Source: CAWIHA01 sp963835855 (GTDB taxonomy: Bacteria > Acidobacteriota > Terriglobia > Bryobacterales > Bryobacteraceae). Taken from it: 64,000 nucleotides of DNA. The notes below the pieces were generated by a model that was not told the origin of the DNA, did not search any database, and was given only the letters and a program-made list of their open reading frames with translations. The stretch lies in contig CAWIHA010000010.1 of the NCBI GenBank assembly GCA_963835855.1, positions 1-64,000 of the forward strand, in the 5' to 3' direction. Below are positions 45,857-53,926 of the stretch, in pieces; positions within the stretch are counted from its first letter, which is position 1, and each line of letters starts with the position of its first letter. A program made the position numbers and the translations under genes.

Positions 45857-46300
45857 GCAATTATCCTTTTGCGCCAAGCGCGCCGGCCTGGCCTCGAATC
45901 CCCATTGCAGGTTGAATGTGAGATTGGTTCCGGGAATTCCATTGTGGCTCCCGGCAGGAAGTCAGTATACATCCGTTTGCCGCCTCTCGGGCCCTTCCGA
46001 TGCGGCTATTCATCCTGAATGCGGCAGCTCGATTTCGCGCTCAGAAGGGTTGCTCGGAACCATTTGAAATCAAGGGACATGGGTAAGGCAGCCCCATTTA
46101 TGAGATGCGTTGTAGTGTATCGCCGGAGGACCTCCCCGGACCTCAGTGGTCTGAGTAGCGCCGGTAATTGCCGGAGGGGGACAGATAGAGCGCATAGCTG
46201 GTGGGGAAGGGGATTTCGAAACAGCTATCGTGCAGCTCTGGGATTCCTACGCAATACTGCCTTCGAGAGGTTTCTTTTAGGCGCTGTTAGACGCGTACTC
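45857..46300. other. 444-bp upstream region of the S8 protease gene
   Basis: No gene. GGATGTATACT on the minus strand (45964-45974) matches the -10 area of the shorter chitinase promoter and would give a leader of about 105 nt. At 46023-46041 a fragment matches DegT codons 11-17 (GAGCGCGAAATCGAGCTGC on the minus strand), and at 46107-46170 the sequence resembles the outer part of the 199-bp repeats (TAGTGTATCGCCGGAGG). It looks like a third, older copy of the same duplication junction. Confidence 0.55.
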
Positions 46301-49069
46301 TTAGATGGCCTGTAGGAGGTCGCGGAATTTCGTGTACCCCATGACGCCGAGCTCGTGGATTAGCGCGGTTGCCGCGGGGCGTGAAAGATCGTCATGTAGC
46401 GCGGCGGCAAGGATGGCCCCGACGTGCTTCTCGGCCCCAAGGATGGTCCAGTGCTGGCGTTCGGTTGCGACGAATGCGCGCACGCACTCCACAGCAAGTG
46501 GCATGTGGTGGCCTGCGAGGTTGGCGAGTCGCTCGATGACCTGATGGTCCAGCGCGATGGTCTGATTCGTGCGCAACACGTCGCGCAGTTCGTTGAGCTC
46601 CCATTCGGGATCGAGCTTTCCGGCGGCGAACCACCAACCGAAGGCGGCGAGTTCACCACGGTGCTCCTCCAATGCGGCCGTCGCTGCTTGGCGCCGTGCG
46701 GTCCATAGGCTGACGAGGCGCTCGCGAATCACCGTGGCCACGGCTTCTTCGGTGCTGTACAGGACGCGACCGACGTACTCCAGCGCGTGGGTGCGAATGT
46801 GTATTGGTGCGCGCTCAAAAAACCGCGCAATGATGCCCTGGTCGCATGGGAGGTGGCCGCGATAGTAGCGTGCCATGAGGTGCGCGCCTAGGTGCTCGTC
46901 TGGGTCGGGCCTGCCGCCTCGGGATTCCGGCAGCTTGTCGCGCTGCAGCTTGTCGACGGCACGCTCGTAGTAATCGGTGAGCAGGGCGACGGCATCGTCG
47001 TAGGGGGGGCAGAACGTGAGGTATGCCTCCCATGCGGCGTTGCCCCGCTCGTCCCCAAAAATCCGGTCAACGTTGGCGCGTGCCCATTGTTGGTCGAGGA
47101 GGCCGAGCCATGGGAAGAATCGTCCATAAACTGAGCGGATCGCGACGGACGGGTCGTGCTGGAGGTGATGGTCGAGGAGTTCGCGTACCTCCGGCATGCT
47201 GGCCATGTCCCTATGTCCTGGTTGGTGTTGTCGGATCATCAGGGCGTACTTGATGACTGCTTCCATGGCTTTGCCCCTGATCGTGTTGATGGCAAGCAGT
47301 GGCGCGTCCATCGTTGGGCCGTAGGTCTTTTCGTCCGCCGCAGTGGGGTCGGGGTCCTCGGCGAGCACCGCGATGATACGCCAGACCGTGTCCCGGTGAG
47401 CGACGGGCATGGTGTTATTGAGTGCTTGGTCGAGGAGGTCGGCGATCGCGCCGCGCGTGCCTGCCCGCCCCTGGTCGTCGTCAAAGGGATCGTGATTGTT
47501 GCGTAGTGCGTTCCTGGGTTGGTTGATGATCCATGTCGCGAGGTCCAGGACTCGTTCCCACGTGATGCTTCGCTTCTTATCGTTTGCTTCTCGTAGGCCG
47601 TAGAAGTAGTTGCGGTGGTATGTGGGGTGCAGCGCCCGGAGCTGGTCGAGGACGTTGTCCAGCAGTGTCAGGTTGGTTGCGATGATATTAGTGAGGTGCT
47701 GGCCGATGCCTGCGCGTGACGGCCCGAGGAGCTCGTCCGTTGGTGTCCAGGCCGCGAGGTAGTCGACCAATGCTTCGGGCGTCATCCTGGCCAGATCATC
47801 TTTGGTGATGGGGCTTGCTGGTCCGATGAACCCGAAGGTTAGGTACTCAGGCTCTGGTCCAAGTTCATCGATGATTGCTTGGTAGCGTTGTGCCCACGCT
47901 GGTGGGAGCTGGTCGGCGATGGGAGTGAGTTGTCGGCGTTGCCAGAATTTCTGGTAGTGCGCGGTGTCCTCTGGTGTTGGTTGTTGGCCGGTTGCTGTGA
48001 TGCGTGCTTCGTAGGGCTGCGTTGGCGGGCCATCGTTAATCCAGGTGAGGATGCGCTCCTGGTCTGCCGGGTCGAGGCTGGAGAAGGCGTCGTGGAGGAG
48101 TCGTTGGTACTCGTGGCGTAGACCGGAGTTTTCGAAGAGGTCGTGGTTCGTGAGGTGGGCGTTCACGAGGTCGGGAATGTTGTCTTTTTCTCGTCGGAGG
48201 ATGTCGAGGGCAATCCGGTGGAACGCGATGGTGGGTCGCGCTTCGAGTGCTGCAATGACGATCCTGGCGTCGTGGGGTTGTTCGCGTGCGAGTTGCGCGG
48301 CGGTGTCTCTGGTGGCGCTGACGAGGAGGTTTTTGATGCTGTTGAGGTCCTCGTCGTCTTCGATCTTGCCATGCCAGATGCCTGAGCCGTCGTTTAGTGG
48401 TCGGCTACCACGTGTTGTATGCGGTGGTGCTGCGATTTGTAGGAGGTCGCTGGTGAGGGCGAGGGCGTCCATGCCGATAGTAGCCGTGAGGCTGGGGAGT
48501 GCTTCTTTGAGGACTTGCCCGTAGGACCATGGTTGCATGTGGGCGCGGGCGTATCGTGTTTCGTCTTTGGTGATGGCCAGTGTTACCCGTGCGAGCGCTG
48601 TTGCTGCGACGGCTTGGCCGTTGGTGGCGAGGTGTTTGAGCAGCGTGCCGAGGTGCATAGGGAGCACGCCGCGGTAGGGCGCCTTGAGCCATTGTGCGGC
48701 GCGCGGAACGAGTTGTGCCGCCATCGGTGCGGGGAGGTTGGTGGCGATCTCGGCGAGGGTATCGTGGACAATGATGTTCTCAGTTTCCGGGATCTTGAGC
48801 GCAATGCGGAGCACGGCGTCTTGCGCCTCGGGAATGGTGGCCATGCGCGCGAGGTACTGCAGTGCGGGCCACGGCGGGAACTGGACGGTGCCTTCGGTGT
48901 TGTCGTGGATGGGCGCTGGTGGAGTGCTGAACAGGCCTCGTTGGTCAAGTGGTTCGAGCCATTGTGGATTTTGGAGCTTGTCGAAGAAGTAGCGTCGCTG
49001 TTCTGGTCGCGCGAGGAGGCTAATGGTGTGCTCGATCTGCTCAGGCGTTGGTGTCTTCCAAGATGGCAT
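46301..49069 (-). CDS. Large alpha-helical protein of unknown function, second gene of a two-gene module
   Basis: 922 residues from the ATG giving MPSWKTPTPEQIEHTISLLA, which overlaps the end of the upstream gene by 29 bp. Early blocks are RRYFFDKLQNPQWLEPLDQRG (near residue 24) and TVQFPPWPALQYLARMA (near 60). The rest appears almost entirely helical, with repeated helix pairs compatible with HEAT/TPR-like solenoids, and no signal peptide, membrane helix or nuclease/ATPase motif that I can identify. Base composition and codon choice look less GC-biased than the neighbours. The overlap implies co-translation with the smaller gene. A defence or accessory role is only an inference. I do not know the family. 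Confidence 0.75.
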   Translation of the reverse strand: MPSWKTPTPEQIEHTISLLARPEQRRYFFDKLQNPQWLEPLDQRGLFSTPPAPIHDNTEGTVQFPPWPALQYLARMATIPEAQDAVLRIALKIPETENIIVHDTLAEIATNLPAPMAAQLVPRAAQWLKAPYRGVLPMHLGTLLKHLATNGQAVAATALARVTLAITKDETRYARAHMQPWSYGQVLKEALPSLTATIGMDALALTSDLLQIAAPPHTTRGSRPLNDGSGIWHGKIEDDEDLNSIKNLLVSATRDTAAQLAREQPHDARIVIAALEARPTIAFHRIALDILRREKDNIPDLVNAHLTNHDLFENSGLRHEYQRLLHDAFSSLDPADQERILTWINDGPPTQPYEARITATGQQPTPEDTAHYQKFWQRRQLTPIADQLPPAWAQRYQAIIDELGPEPEYLTFGFIGPASPITKDDLARMTPEALVDYLAAWTPTDELLGPSRAGIGQHLTNIIATNLTLLDNVLDQLRALHPTYHRNYFYGLREANDKKRSITWERVLDLATWIINQPRNALRNNHDPFDDDQGRAGTRGAIADLLDQALNNTMPVAHRDTVWRIIAVLAEDPDPTAADEKTYGPTMDAPLLAINTIRGKAMEAVIKYALMIRQHQPGHRDMASMPEVRELLDHHLQHDPSVAIRSVYGRFFPWLGLLDQQWARANVDRIFGDERGNAAWEAYLTFCPPYDDAVALLTDYYERAVDKLQRDKLPESRGGRPDPDEHLGAHLMARYYRGHLPCDQGIIARFFERAPIHIRTHALEYVGRVLYSTEEAVATVIRERLVSLWTARRQAATAALEEHRGELAAFGWWFAAGKLDPEWELNELRDVLRTNQTIALDHQVIERLANLAGHHMPLAVECVRAFVATERQHWTILGAEKHVGAILAAALHDDLSRPAATALIHELGVMGYTKFRDLLQAI

Positions 49070-49751
49070 CGAGGTCCTCCAGTGTGTCAAAGAATGGTCT
49101 GATGAGTGCGGCGAGTGTGCTTTCGAAGATGTTGAATCGATGGCGAAGTTCTTGCTCGGGGCAGTGGCTGTTGGTGTGTCCGGTGTCGTGTGCTCGGTCG
49201 ACGAACCATTTGGTGATGATGAGCCATTGTTTAAGGATAGGAGTGAGCGTGTCGCGCAGAGGCGTGTTCTCTGGTGCGAGTCCTTGGAAGAGTCGTCGTG
49301 CGGCGTCGAGGGGTTTTGTTCTGGTGGTGCGGTGGTCTTCGAGGAGCTCGGCGACTTTCTTAGCGAGTTTGCGGTCGATGGTGATGGTGGTGGAGTTTGG
49401 TGCGGTGTTGCCGCCGAGGTCGGTGATGAGCGTTTGTGCGCCGGGGAGCCTGGAGATGTCGTCGAGGCGGCTCGTGTAGTCCAGGCGGTGCTTCTTGGTA
49501 GTGGGGCCGCTGACGACATCAGGGAGGCGGTTTCTGATTTCTCGGACGGCATGGGCTATGAATCTGACGCGCCCGGGGAGGGGCTTGTCGTCGAGCAGAG
49601 TGACTGCTCCTTCGTATAGTTCCGCAAGGCTTGGCGCGTTGCGGTGCATCCACGCTTTGACTTCGTTGCGTGTTGGCGTCCAGCAGGGTGTTAGTGCCAT
49701 GGCGTCGTGGGCACCGTTGCCCGGCGGTAGTGGTGGATCTGCTGGGGCCAT
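49041..49751 (-). CDS. Small helical partner protein, first gene of the two-gene module
   Basis: 236 residues from ATG; a later start at 49700 is possible. The most conspicuous motif is RVRFIAHAVREIRNRLPDVV near residue 60, followed by a charged linker (KKHRLDYTSRLDDI) and a helical C-terminal half (LIITKWFVDRAHDTGHTNSH near 185, RHRFNIFESTLAALIRPFFDTLEDLD at the end). No signal peptide or membrane helix. An R-x5-H spacing in the first motif would be compatible with HEPN-type nucleases, but that is weak. It overlaps the large gene by 29 bp, so the two products probably act together. Confidence 0.7.
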   Translation of the reverse strand: MAPADPPLPPGNGAHDAMALTPCWTPTRNEVKAWMHRNAPSLAELYEGAVTLLDDKPLPGRVRFIAHAVREIRNRLPDVVSGPTTKKHRLDYTSRLDDISRLPGAQTLITDLGGNTAPNSTTITIDRKLAKKVAELLEDHRTTRTKPLDAARRLFQGLAPENTPLRDTLTPILKQWLIITKWFVDRAHDTGHTNSHCPEQELRHRFNIFESTLAALIRPFFDTLEDLDAILEDTNA

Positions 49752-49765
49752 GCTTTTCGCTTTTT

Positions 49766-49795
49766 GTTCTTAATTGTACGCTCCTGGTTAAGAAC
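49766..49795. promoter_or_regulatory. Perfect 8-bp inverted repeat upstream of the two-gene module
   Basis: GTTCTTAA (49766-49773) and TTAAGAAC (49788-49795) form a perfect dyad with a 14-bp spacer, 15 bp before the first ATG of the module. The half-site spacing (22 bp centre to centre, two helical turns) suits a dimeric repressor. It could instead be part of an integration boundary. Confidence 0.45.
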
Positions 49796-49934
49796 TCTTC
49801 GGCGGTTCGGGCGTGAGCCGCGGGTTTATATCTCGCGGCAACAGCCCATACCACCAGCACTCAGGCACGAGATCCCGAAACGGCACAGCCGGAAAGCGGC
49901 CTCAGCATGATCCGCTTCAGGCTGGCCCGCCTCA

Positions 49935-50061
49935 GGCTGCTGAAAAAGGTCGAAAAACGCTTGCTGACGCGCGCGGCTCGGAAACGCGCCCGCGTGTTTA
50001 CAGCAACTTACAGAGCCGCGACCGTGAGGGAACGGGCCTGCCAAAGCCTTTTTCAGCAGCC
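49935..50061. mobile_element. MITE-like element with 15-bp terminal inverted repeats
   Basis: GGCTGCTGAAAAAGG at the left end and its perfect complement at the right end bound a 127-bp non-coding segment that also contains GCGGCTC ... GAGCCGC and GTGAGGGA. Related pieces occur near 55.22 and 8.66 kb. It lies between the foreign-looking module and the MBL gene. No transposase is present and I could not define a target-site duplication. Confidence 0.6.
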
Positions 50062-50064
50062 CGC

Positions 50065-50697
50065 CTAGAGGCCCTGCAAGAAGTAGTTGCACTCTTTCTC
50101 GCGGCCGAGCGTGGTCGTTTCGCCGTGCCCTGGAATCACAAGCGTCTCCTCCGGAAGGCCGAAATACTTGTCGTGGATCGACCGCAGGAGCTGCCGCGAA
50201 TCCCCGCCGGGCAGGTCGGTCCGCCCGATGCTGTCGCGAAACAGGGTGTCGCCCGCAATCAGCTTCTTTTCGGACGGAATCCACAGGCTGATCGAGCCGA
50301 GCGTGTGCCCGGGCGTGTCGAGGACCTCGAAAACAGCCGCGCTTAGGCGAAGCTGGTCCCCTTCTCGCGCCGGCGCATCGATTTCAACGCGTTCCGGCGT
50401 CTCCATGCCGAGCAACGCGGCCTGCGTGTCCAGAAGATCGCAGAGCGGGAGGTCGCTGGCGTTCATGTAAACCGGTGCGCCGGTAGCGCGCTTGAGTTTC
50501 TGAGCGCCGCCGATGTGGTCGACGTGCGCGTGGGTGATGACGATGGCCGTGATCCGGAGCCCGTGCCGCTGGACGACGCCGAGGATGGCGTCAATCTCGT
50601 CACCGGGATCGATGACCAGCCCTTCACGCGTGACCTCATCGCCGAAGATCGAGCAATTGCACGCCAGCATCCCGACCGGAAGTATTTCGTGGATCAT
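50065..50697 (-). CDS. Metallo-beta-lactamase fold hydrolase (glyoxalase II-like)
   Basis: 210 residues. The metal motif ITHAHVDHIGGAQ near residue 55, DTPGHTLGSISLW near 130, IAGDTLFRDSIGRTDLPGGD near 150 and VIPGHGETTTLGREKECN near 190 are those of GloB-like MBL hydrolases. It may hydrolyse S-lactoylglutathione or another thioester; this cannot be resolved from sequence. It is divergent from the membrane protein gene with only 20 bp between starts. Confidence 0.93.
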   Translation of the reverse strand: MIHEILPVGMLACNCSIFGDEVTREGLVIDPGDEIDAILGVVQRHGLRITAIVITHAHVDHIGGAQKLKRATGAPVYMNASDLPLCDLLDTQAALLGMETPERVEIDAPAREGDQLRLSAAVFEVLDTPGHTLGSISLWIPSEKKLIAGDTLFRDSIGRTDLPGGDSRQLLRSIHDKYFGLPEETLVIPGHGETTTLGREKECNYFLQGL

Positions 50698-50717
50698 GGG
50701 GGCTATACTTCCAGTAT

Positions 50718-51161
50718 ATGGCCCTGATCGCCCTGGAAGTCCTGCGGGTGTTGATGCGCTGGGTGCACATCGTTTCGGGGGTCCTGCTCATCGGAGGCGC
50801 GGCCTATGCGCGCGCTGCCGTTTCCCCGGCGTTCGAAGTACTACCACTCGAAGACCGGGAGGAAGCCTGGCAGCGCCTCGCGCTCCGTTACCGGCCTCTC
50901 ATTTACGCGGCGATTGCGGGCCTGATCGTCTCCGGCGTCTACAATGTCCTGATACACCGGGGCCACAGCGCGTATTACCTGATGTGGTTTGCGATCAAGA
51001 TGCTGCTCGCGGCGCACGTATTCGCGGCGGCCATCCTGTGGACCAGAGAAGCGGACGCAAAGCCCGCCGACGACGCGGCGCGGGACCGGCGCATGAGCGG
51101 CATCCTGATCTCGGGCCTGCTCGTGTTGCTGGTTGCGGCATACCTGGGAATCATTTATTAG
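50718..51161 (+). CDS. Four-helix membrane protein (CopD-like or DUF2269-like)
   Basis: 147 residues with four hydrophobic segments: LRVLMRWVHIVSGVLLIGG near residue 8, LIYAAIAGLIVSGVYNVLI near 60, YLMWFAIKMLLAAHVFAAAIL near 86, and ILISGLLVLLVAAYLGIIY at the end. His residues sit in helix 1 (WVHIVSG) and helix 3 (AAHVF), as in CopD-like and other small haem- or metal-related membrane proteins. Function is not established. It ends 7 bp before ygfZ. Confidence 0.75.
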   Translation: MALIALEVLRVLMRWVHIVSGVLLIGGAAYARAAVSPAFEVLPLEDREEAWQRLALRYRPLIYAAIAGLIVSGVYNVLIHRGHSAYYLMWFAIKMLLAAHVFAAAILWTREADAKPADDAARDRRMSGILISGLLVLLVAAYLGIIY

Positions 51162-51168
51162 CGCTGCG

Positions 51169-52119
51169 ATGGAAGACGGATATCAAGCGCTGCGGGAAGG
51201 CGCGGCGTGGTTCGATCTCTCCGCCCGCGGCCGCATACGCGTGACGGGCCGGGACCGCACACGCCTGCTCCACGCCATCACGACCAACCACATACAGCAG
51301 CTCAAGCCGGGCCAGGGCTGTTACGCGTTCTTTCTGAACGCACAAGGCCGCATTCTCGGCGATGTGAACCTGCTTTGTCTCGCGGATGCCTTCCTGCTCG
51401 ATACCGAGCCGGAAACGCGCTTGAGTACTTACGAGCACATCGCTAAGTACATCATCGCCGATGATGTGACGCTCGAAGACGCAACGGAAGAAACCGCCGC
51501 GCTGGGCGTGGAGGGGCCGGAATCGGGCGAGATCCTGCGCGCGCTCGCTATGCCGCAGCCTGAGGCGCCTTACTCGTATGAGCGTTCCGGCGAGCGCATG
51601 ATCGCCCGCTTGAGCGCGACGGGCGCGCCGGGCTTCCGCATCTTCGCCCCGCGGGAGGAGATGCCGCAGCTTGTCGAGCAGTTGGAATCCGCAGGCGCCG
51701 TCTCCGCCGCGCCGGACGAGATTCGCGCGGTGCGGCTCGAGCTCGGAACGCCTCGCTACGGCGAGGACATCTGCGACAAATACCTGCCGCAGGAAACGCA
51801 GCTTCTTCACGCGGTGCATTTCGACAAGGGCTGTTACCTGGGGCAGGAGATTGTCGAGCGCGTGCGGTCGCGCGGCTCGGTGCACCGGTTTCTGGTGCGG
51901 CTTGAGATCGATTCCAGCAATCCGCCCGAGGCTGACGCGCAAATCCTCGCCGATGGAAAGGCGCGGGGCGAGGTGACTTCCGCCGCCTATTCTCCAGCGA
52001 GCGGAAAAGTGGCGGCGCTGGGTTACGTGCGGCTTGGAGAAACAGCGGCCGGCGCGCCGCTCACGATCGCCGGCGCGGCGGCGCGAATTGTGTCCGCGAG
52101 GCCTGGGCCGGAAAGCTAA
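51169..52119 (+). CDS. ygfZ: YgfZ/GcvT-fold Fe-S cluster repair protein
   Basis: 316 residues. An aminomethyltransferase-like fold with the YgfZ signature FDKGCYLGQEIVERVRSRGSV near residue 220, including the conserved Cys. The N-terminal segment LLHAITTNHIQQLKPGQGCYAFFLN is typical. YgfZ helps maintain certain iron-sulfur enzymes in a folate-dependent way. The start after the membrane gene is an ATG that matches the conserved N-terminus. Confidence 0.92.
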   Translation: MEDGYQALREGAAWFDLSARGRIRVTGRDRTRLLHAITTNHIQQLKPGQGCYAFFLNAQGRILGDVNLLCLADAFLLDTEPETRLSTYEHIAKYIIADDVTLEDATEETAALGVEGPESGEILRALAMPQPEAPYSYERSGERMIARLSATGAPGFRIFAPREEMPQLVEQLESAGAVSAAPDEIRAVRLELGTPRYGEDICDKYLPQETQLLHAVHFDKGCYLGQEIVERVRSRGSVHRFLVRLEIDSSNPPEADAQILADGKARGEVTSAAYSPASGKVAALGYVRLGETAAGAPLTIAGAAARIVSARPGPES

Positions 52120-52136
52120 GCCTGGCGAGGGCCCCC

Positions 52137-53906
52137 TTACACCACGTAGCGTTCGGCTTCCAGCACGCGGGCGGCGATGCGGCGGCGGAGCGCGACTGTG
52201 TTGAGCGGCTCGAATTTAGCGAAGCGGCGGAGCACGGCCAGGTTCGTGCGCAGCGCGTCGCCTTCCGAGCAGGCAGCTAGCACGGTGCGCGCGTCCGTTT
52301 CGATCGCTCCCATCGCCTCGCGGGTGAAGACCGCGCACATATCCGCGGCTTGCGCGCCGCGGCCGGCGGCCGCCAGCTTGCGCGTCCGCAGATAAACGGA
52401 TTCCATCGCAAACGCCTGCATCAGGATATCGGTGATCCCGGCGAGGACTTCCTGCTCATCCTCGATGGCGGCAAGGAATCTCTGGTACGCCAGGCCCAGC
52501 GTGAACAGGCCGATCCTCTTCGCGTTCGCCACCAGGCGCGCTTCCTCCCCGGCGGCATCGTCGATGCGCGGGCCGCCAAGAATCTCCGCTTGCAGCGCCT
52601 TGACCGCTTCGACCAGTGGCAACTGACCACGCTGGGCGCGCTTCAGCATCATGCCAGTGGCGACGAGCCGGTTGATTTCGTTGGTGCCTTCGAAGATGCG
52701 GTTGATGCGCGAATCGCGGTAGGCGCACTCGACCGCGTAATCCTGGTGATAGCCGTAGCCGCCATGGATCTGCACGCCCTCATCGACGACATAATCGAGC
52801 GCCTCCGAGGCGAACACCTTCACGAACGAACACTCGGTAGCGTATTCCTCCACGCCCTTGACAAAGGTCTCGGAGGCCTCCGGCTGGCTCCAGTCCAGGC
52901 CGGCTAGCCGGCTCTCGATGAGCCCGCCCACGCGGTAGACCACGCTATCTGTGGCAAAGAGCAGGATGGCCATCTGGGCCAGCTTGTGCTGGATCAGGCC
53001 GAACTCGGCGATCGGCCTGCCGAATGCCTGGCGCTGGTTGGCATAGCGCGCCGAGATGGCGAGCACTTCCTTCATTCCGCCCACCGCAAACGCGCCCAGC
53101 TTCATGCGGCCCAGGTCGAGGATGCTGAAAGCGACGGCATGGCCGCGGTTCAGCTCGCCGAGCAGGTTCTCGCGCGGCACCGCGACGTTATCGAAGTAAA
53201 CGGCGCAGGTGGAGCTGCCCTTGATGCCCATCTTTTTTTCTTCGGCCCCGATGCTGACGCCCGGCCAGCTTCGCTCCACCAGAAACGCCGAGATCTTCTC
53301 GCCGGTCTTGGCGAAAACGGTAAACAGACCGGCGGCGCTTGCATTCGTGATCCACATCTTCTGCCCGTTGAGCGCGTAGTGCGAGCCATCCGCGCTGAGC
53401 TCGGCCCGTGTGCGCGCCGCCAGCGCATCCGAGCCCGCGTGCGCCTCGCTCAGACAGTACGCCGCGATCATTTCCGCATTCACCAGCTTCGGCAGGTAGC
53501 GCTCCTTTTGTTGCTCAGTGCCAAATAGCAGGACGGGAAAGGTGCCGATGCCGGCGTGTGCGCCATGCCAGGCGGCATATGAGCCGTCGCGCCCGAGCCC
53601 CTCGGCAACAATCAGCGCGGCAACCCAGCCCAGCTCCATTCCGCCGTAACGCTCCGGAATCGCCGCTCCGGTTAGGCCGAGCGCGGCGGATTTGCGCAAT
53701 ACGGCAACCGCGACACCCGGCTCCTGGTGTTGGATCTCCTGGACGCGCGGCGCGACGTTATTCGCCCAAAACTCATCCACCGTGCGCGCGATGGCGCGAT
53801 GCTCGCCCGTGAAGTCCTCCGGCGTGAAAATCTCTTCCGGCGCGCGCTGCTCGATCAGGAACCCGCCGCCGCGCACTTTCGGCAGGCCCGCTACTGTTGA
53901 AGCCAT
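52137..53906 (-). CDS. Acyl-CoA dehydrogenase (FadE type)
   Basis: 589 residues after GGGAGGGGCGG. FAD and substrate blocks are AAYCLSEAHAGSDA near residue 150, KMWITNASAAGLF near 185, and QAFGRPIAEFGLIQHKLAQMA near 295. The catalytic Glu region is HGGYGYHQDYAVECAYRDSRINRIFEGTNEI near 410, with the Glu in FEGTNE. A C-terminal helical extension of about 160 residues matches the long form like B. subtilis FadE. It performs the first oxidation of fatty acyl-CoA. Third gene of a fadN-fadA-fadE-like operon, 20 bp after fadA. Confidence 0.95.
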   Translation of the reverse strand: MASTVAGLPKVRGGGFLIEQRAPEEIFTPEDFTGEHRAIARTVDEFWANNVAPRVQEIQHQEPGVAVAVLRKSAALGLTGAAIPERYGGMELGWVAALIVAEGLGRDGSYAAWHGAHAGIGTFPVLLFGTEQQKERYLPKLVNAEMIAAYCLSEAHAGSDALAARTRAELSADGSHYALNGQKMWITNASAAGLFTVFAKTGEKISAFLVERSWPGVSIGAEEKKMGIKGSSTCAVYFDNVAVPRENLLGELNRGHAVAFSILDLGRMKLGAFAVGGMKEVLAISARYANQRQAFGRPIAEFGLIQHKLAQMAILLFATDSVVYRVGGLIESRLAGLDWSQPEASETFVKGVEEYATECSFVKVFASEALDYVVDEGVQIHGGYGYHQDYAVECAYRDSRINRIFEGTNEINRLVATGMMLKRAQRGQLPLVEAVKALQAEILGGPRIDDAAGEEARLVANAKRIGLFTLGLAYQRFLAAIEDEQEVLAGITDILMQAFAMESVYLRTRKLAAAGRGAQAADMCAVFTREAMGAIETDARTVLAACSEGDALRTNLAVLRRFAKFEPLNTVALRRRIAARVLEAERYVV

Positions 53907-53926
53907 TCCGCCCCTCCCGATCCGTT

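Noticed and set aside
49070..49552. About 160 extra N-terminal codons for the large module protein
   Set aside because: This part is Ser/Thr/Pro-rich out-of-frame translation of the upstream 236-residue gene. The ATG at 49069 gives a sensible start.
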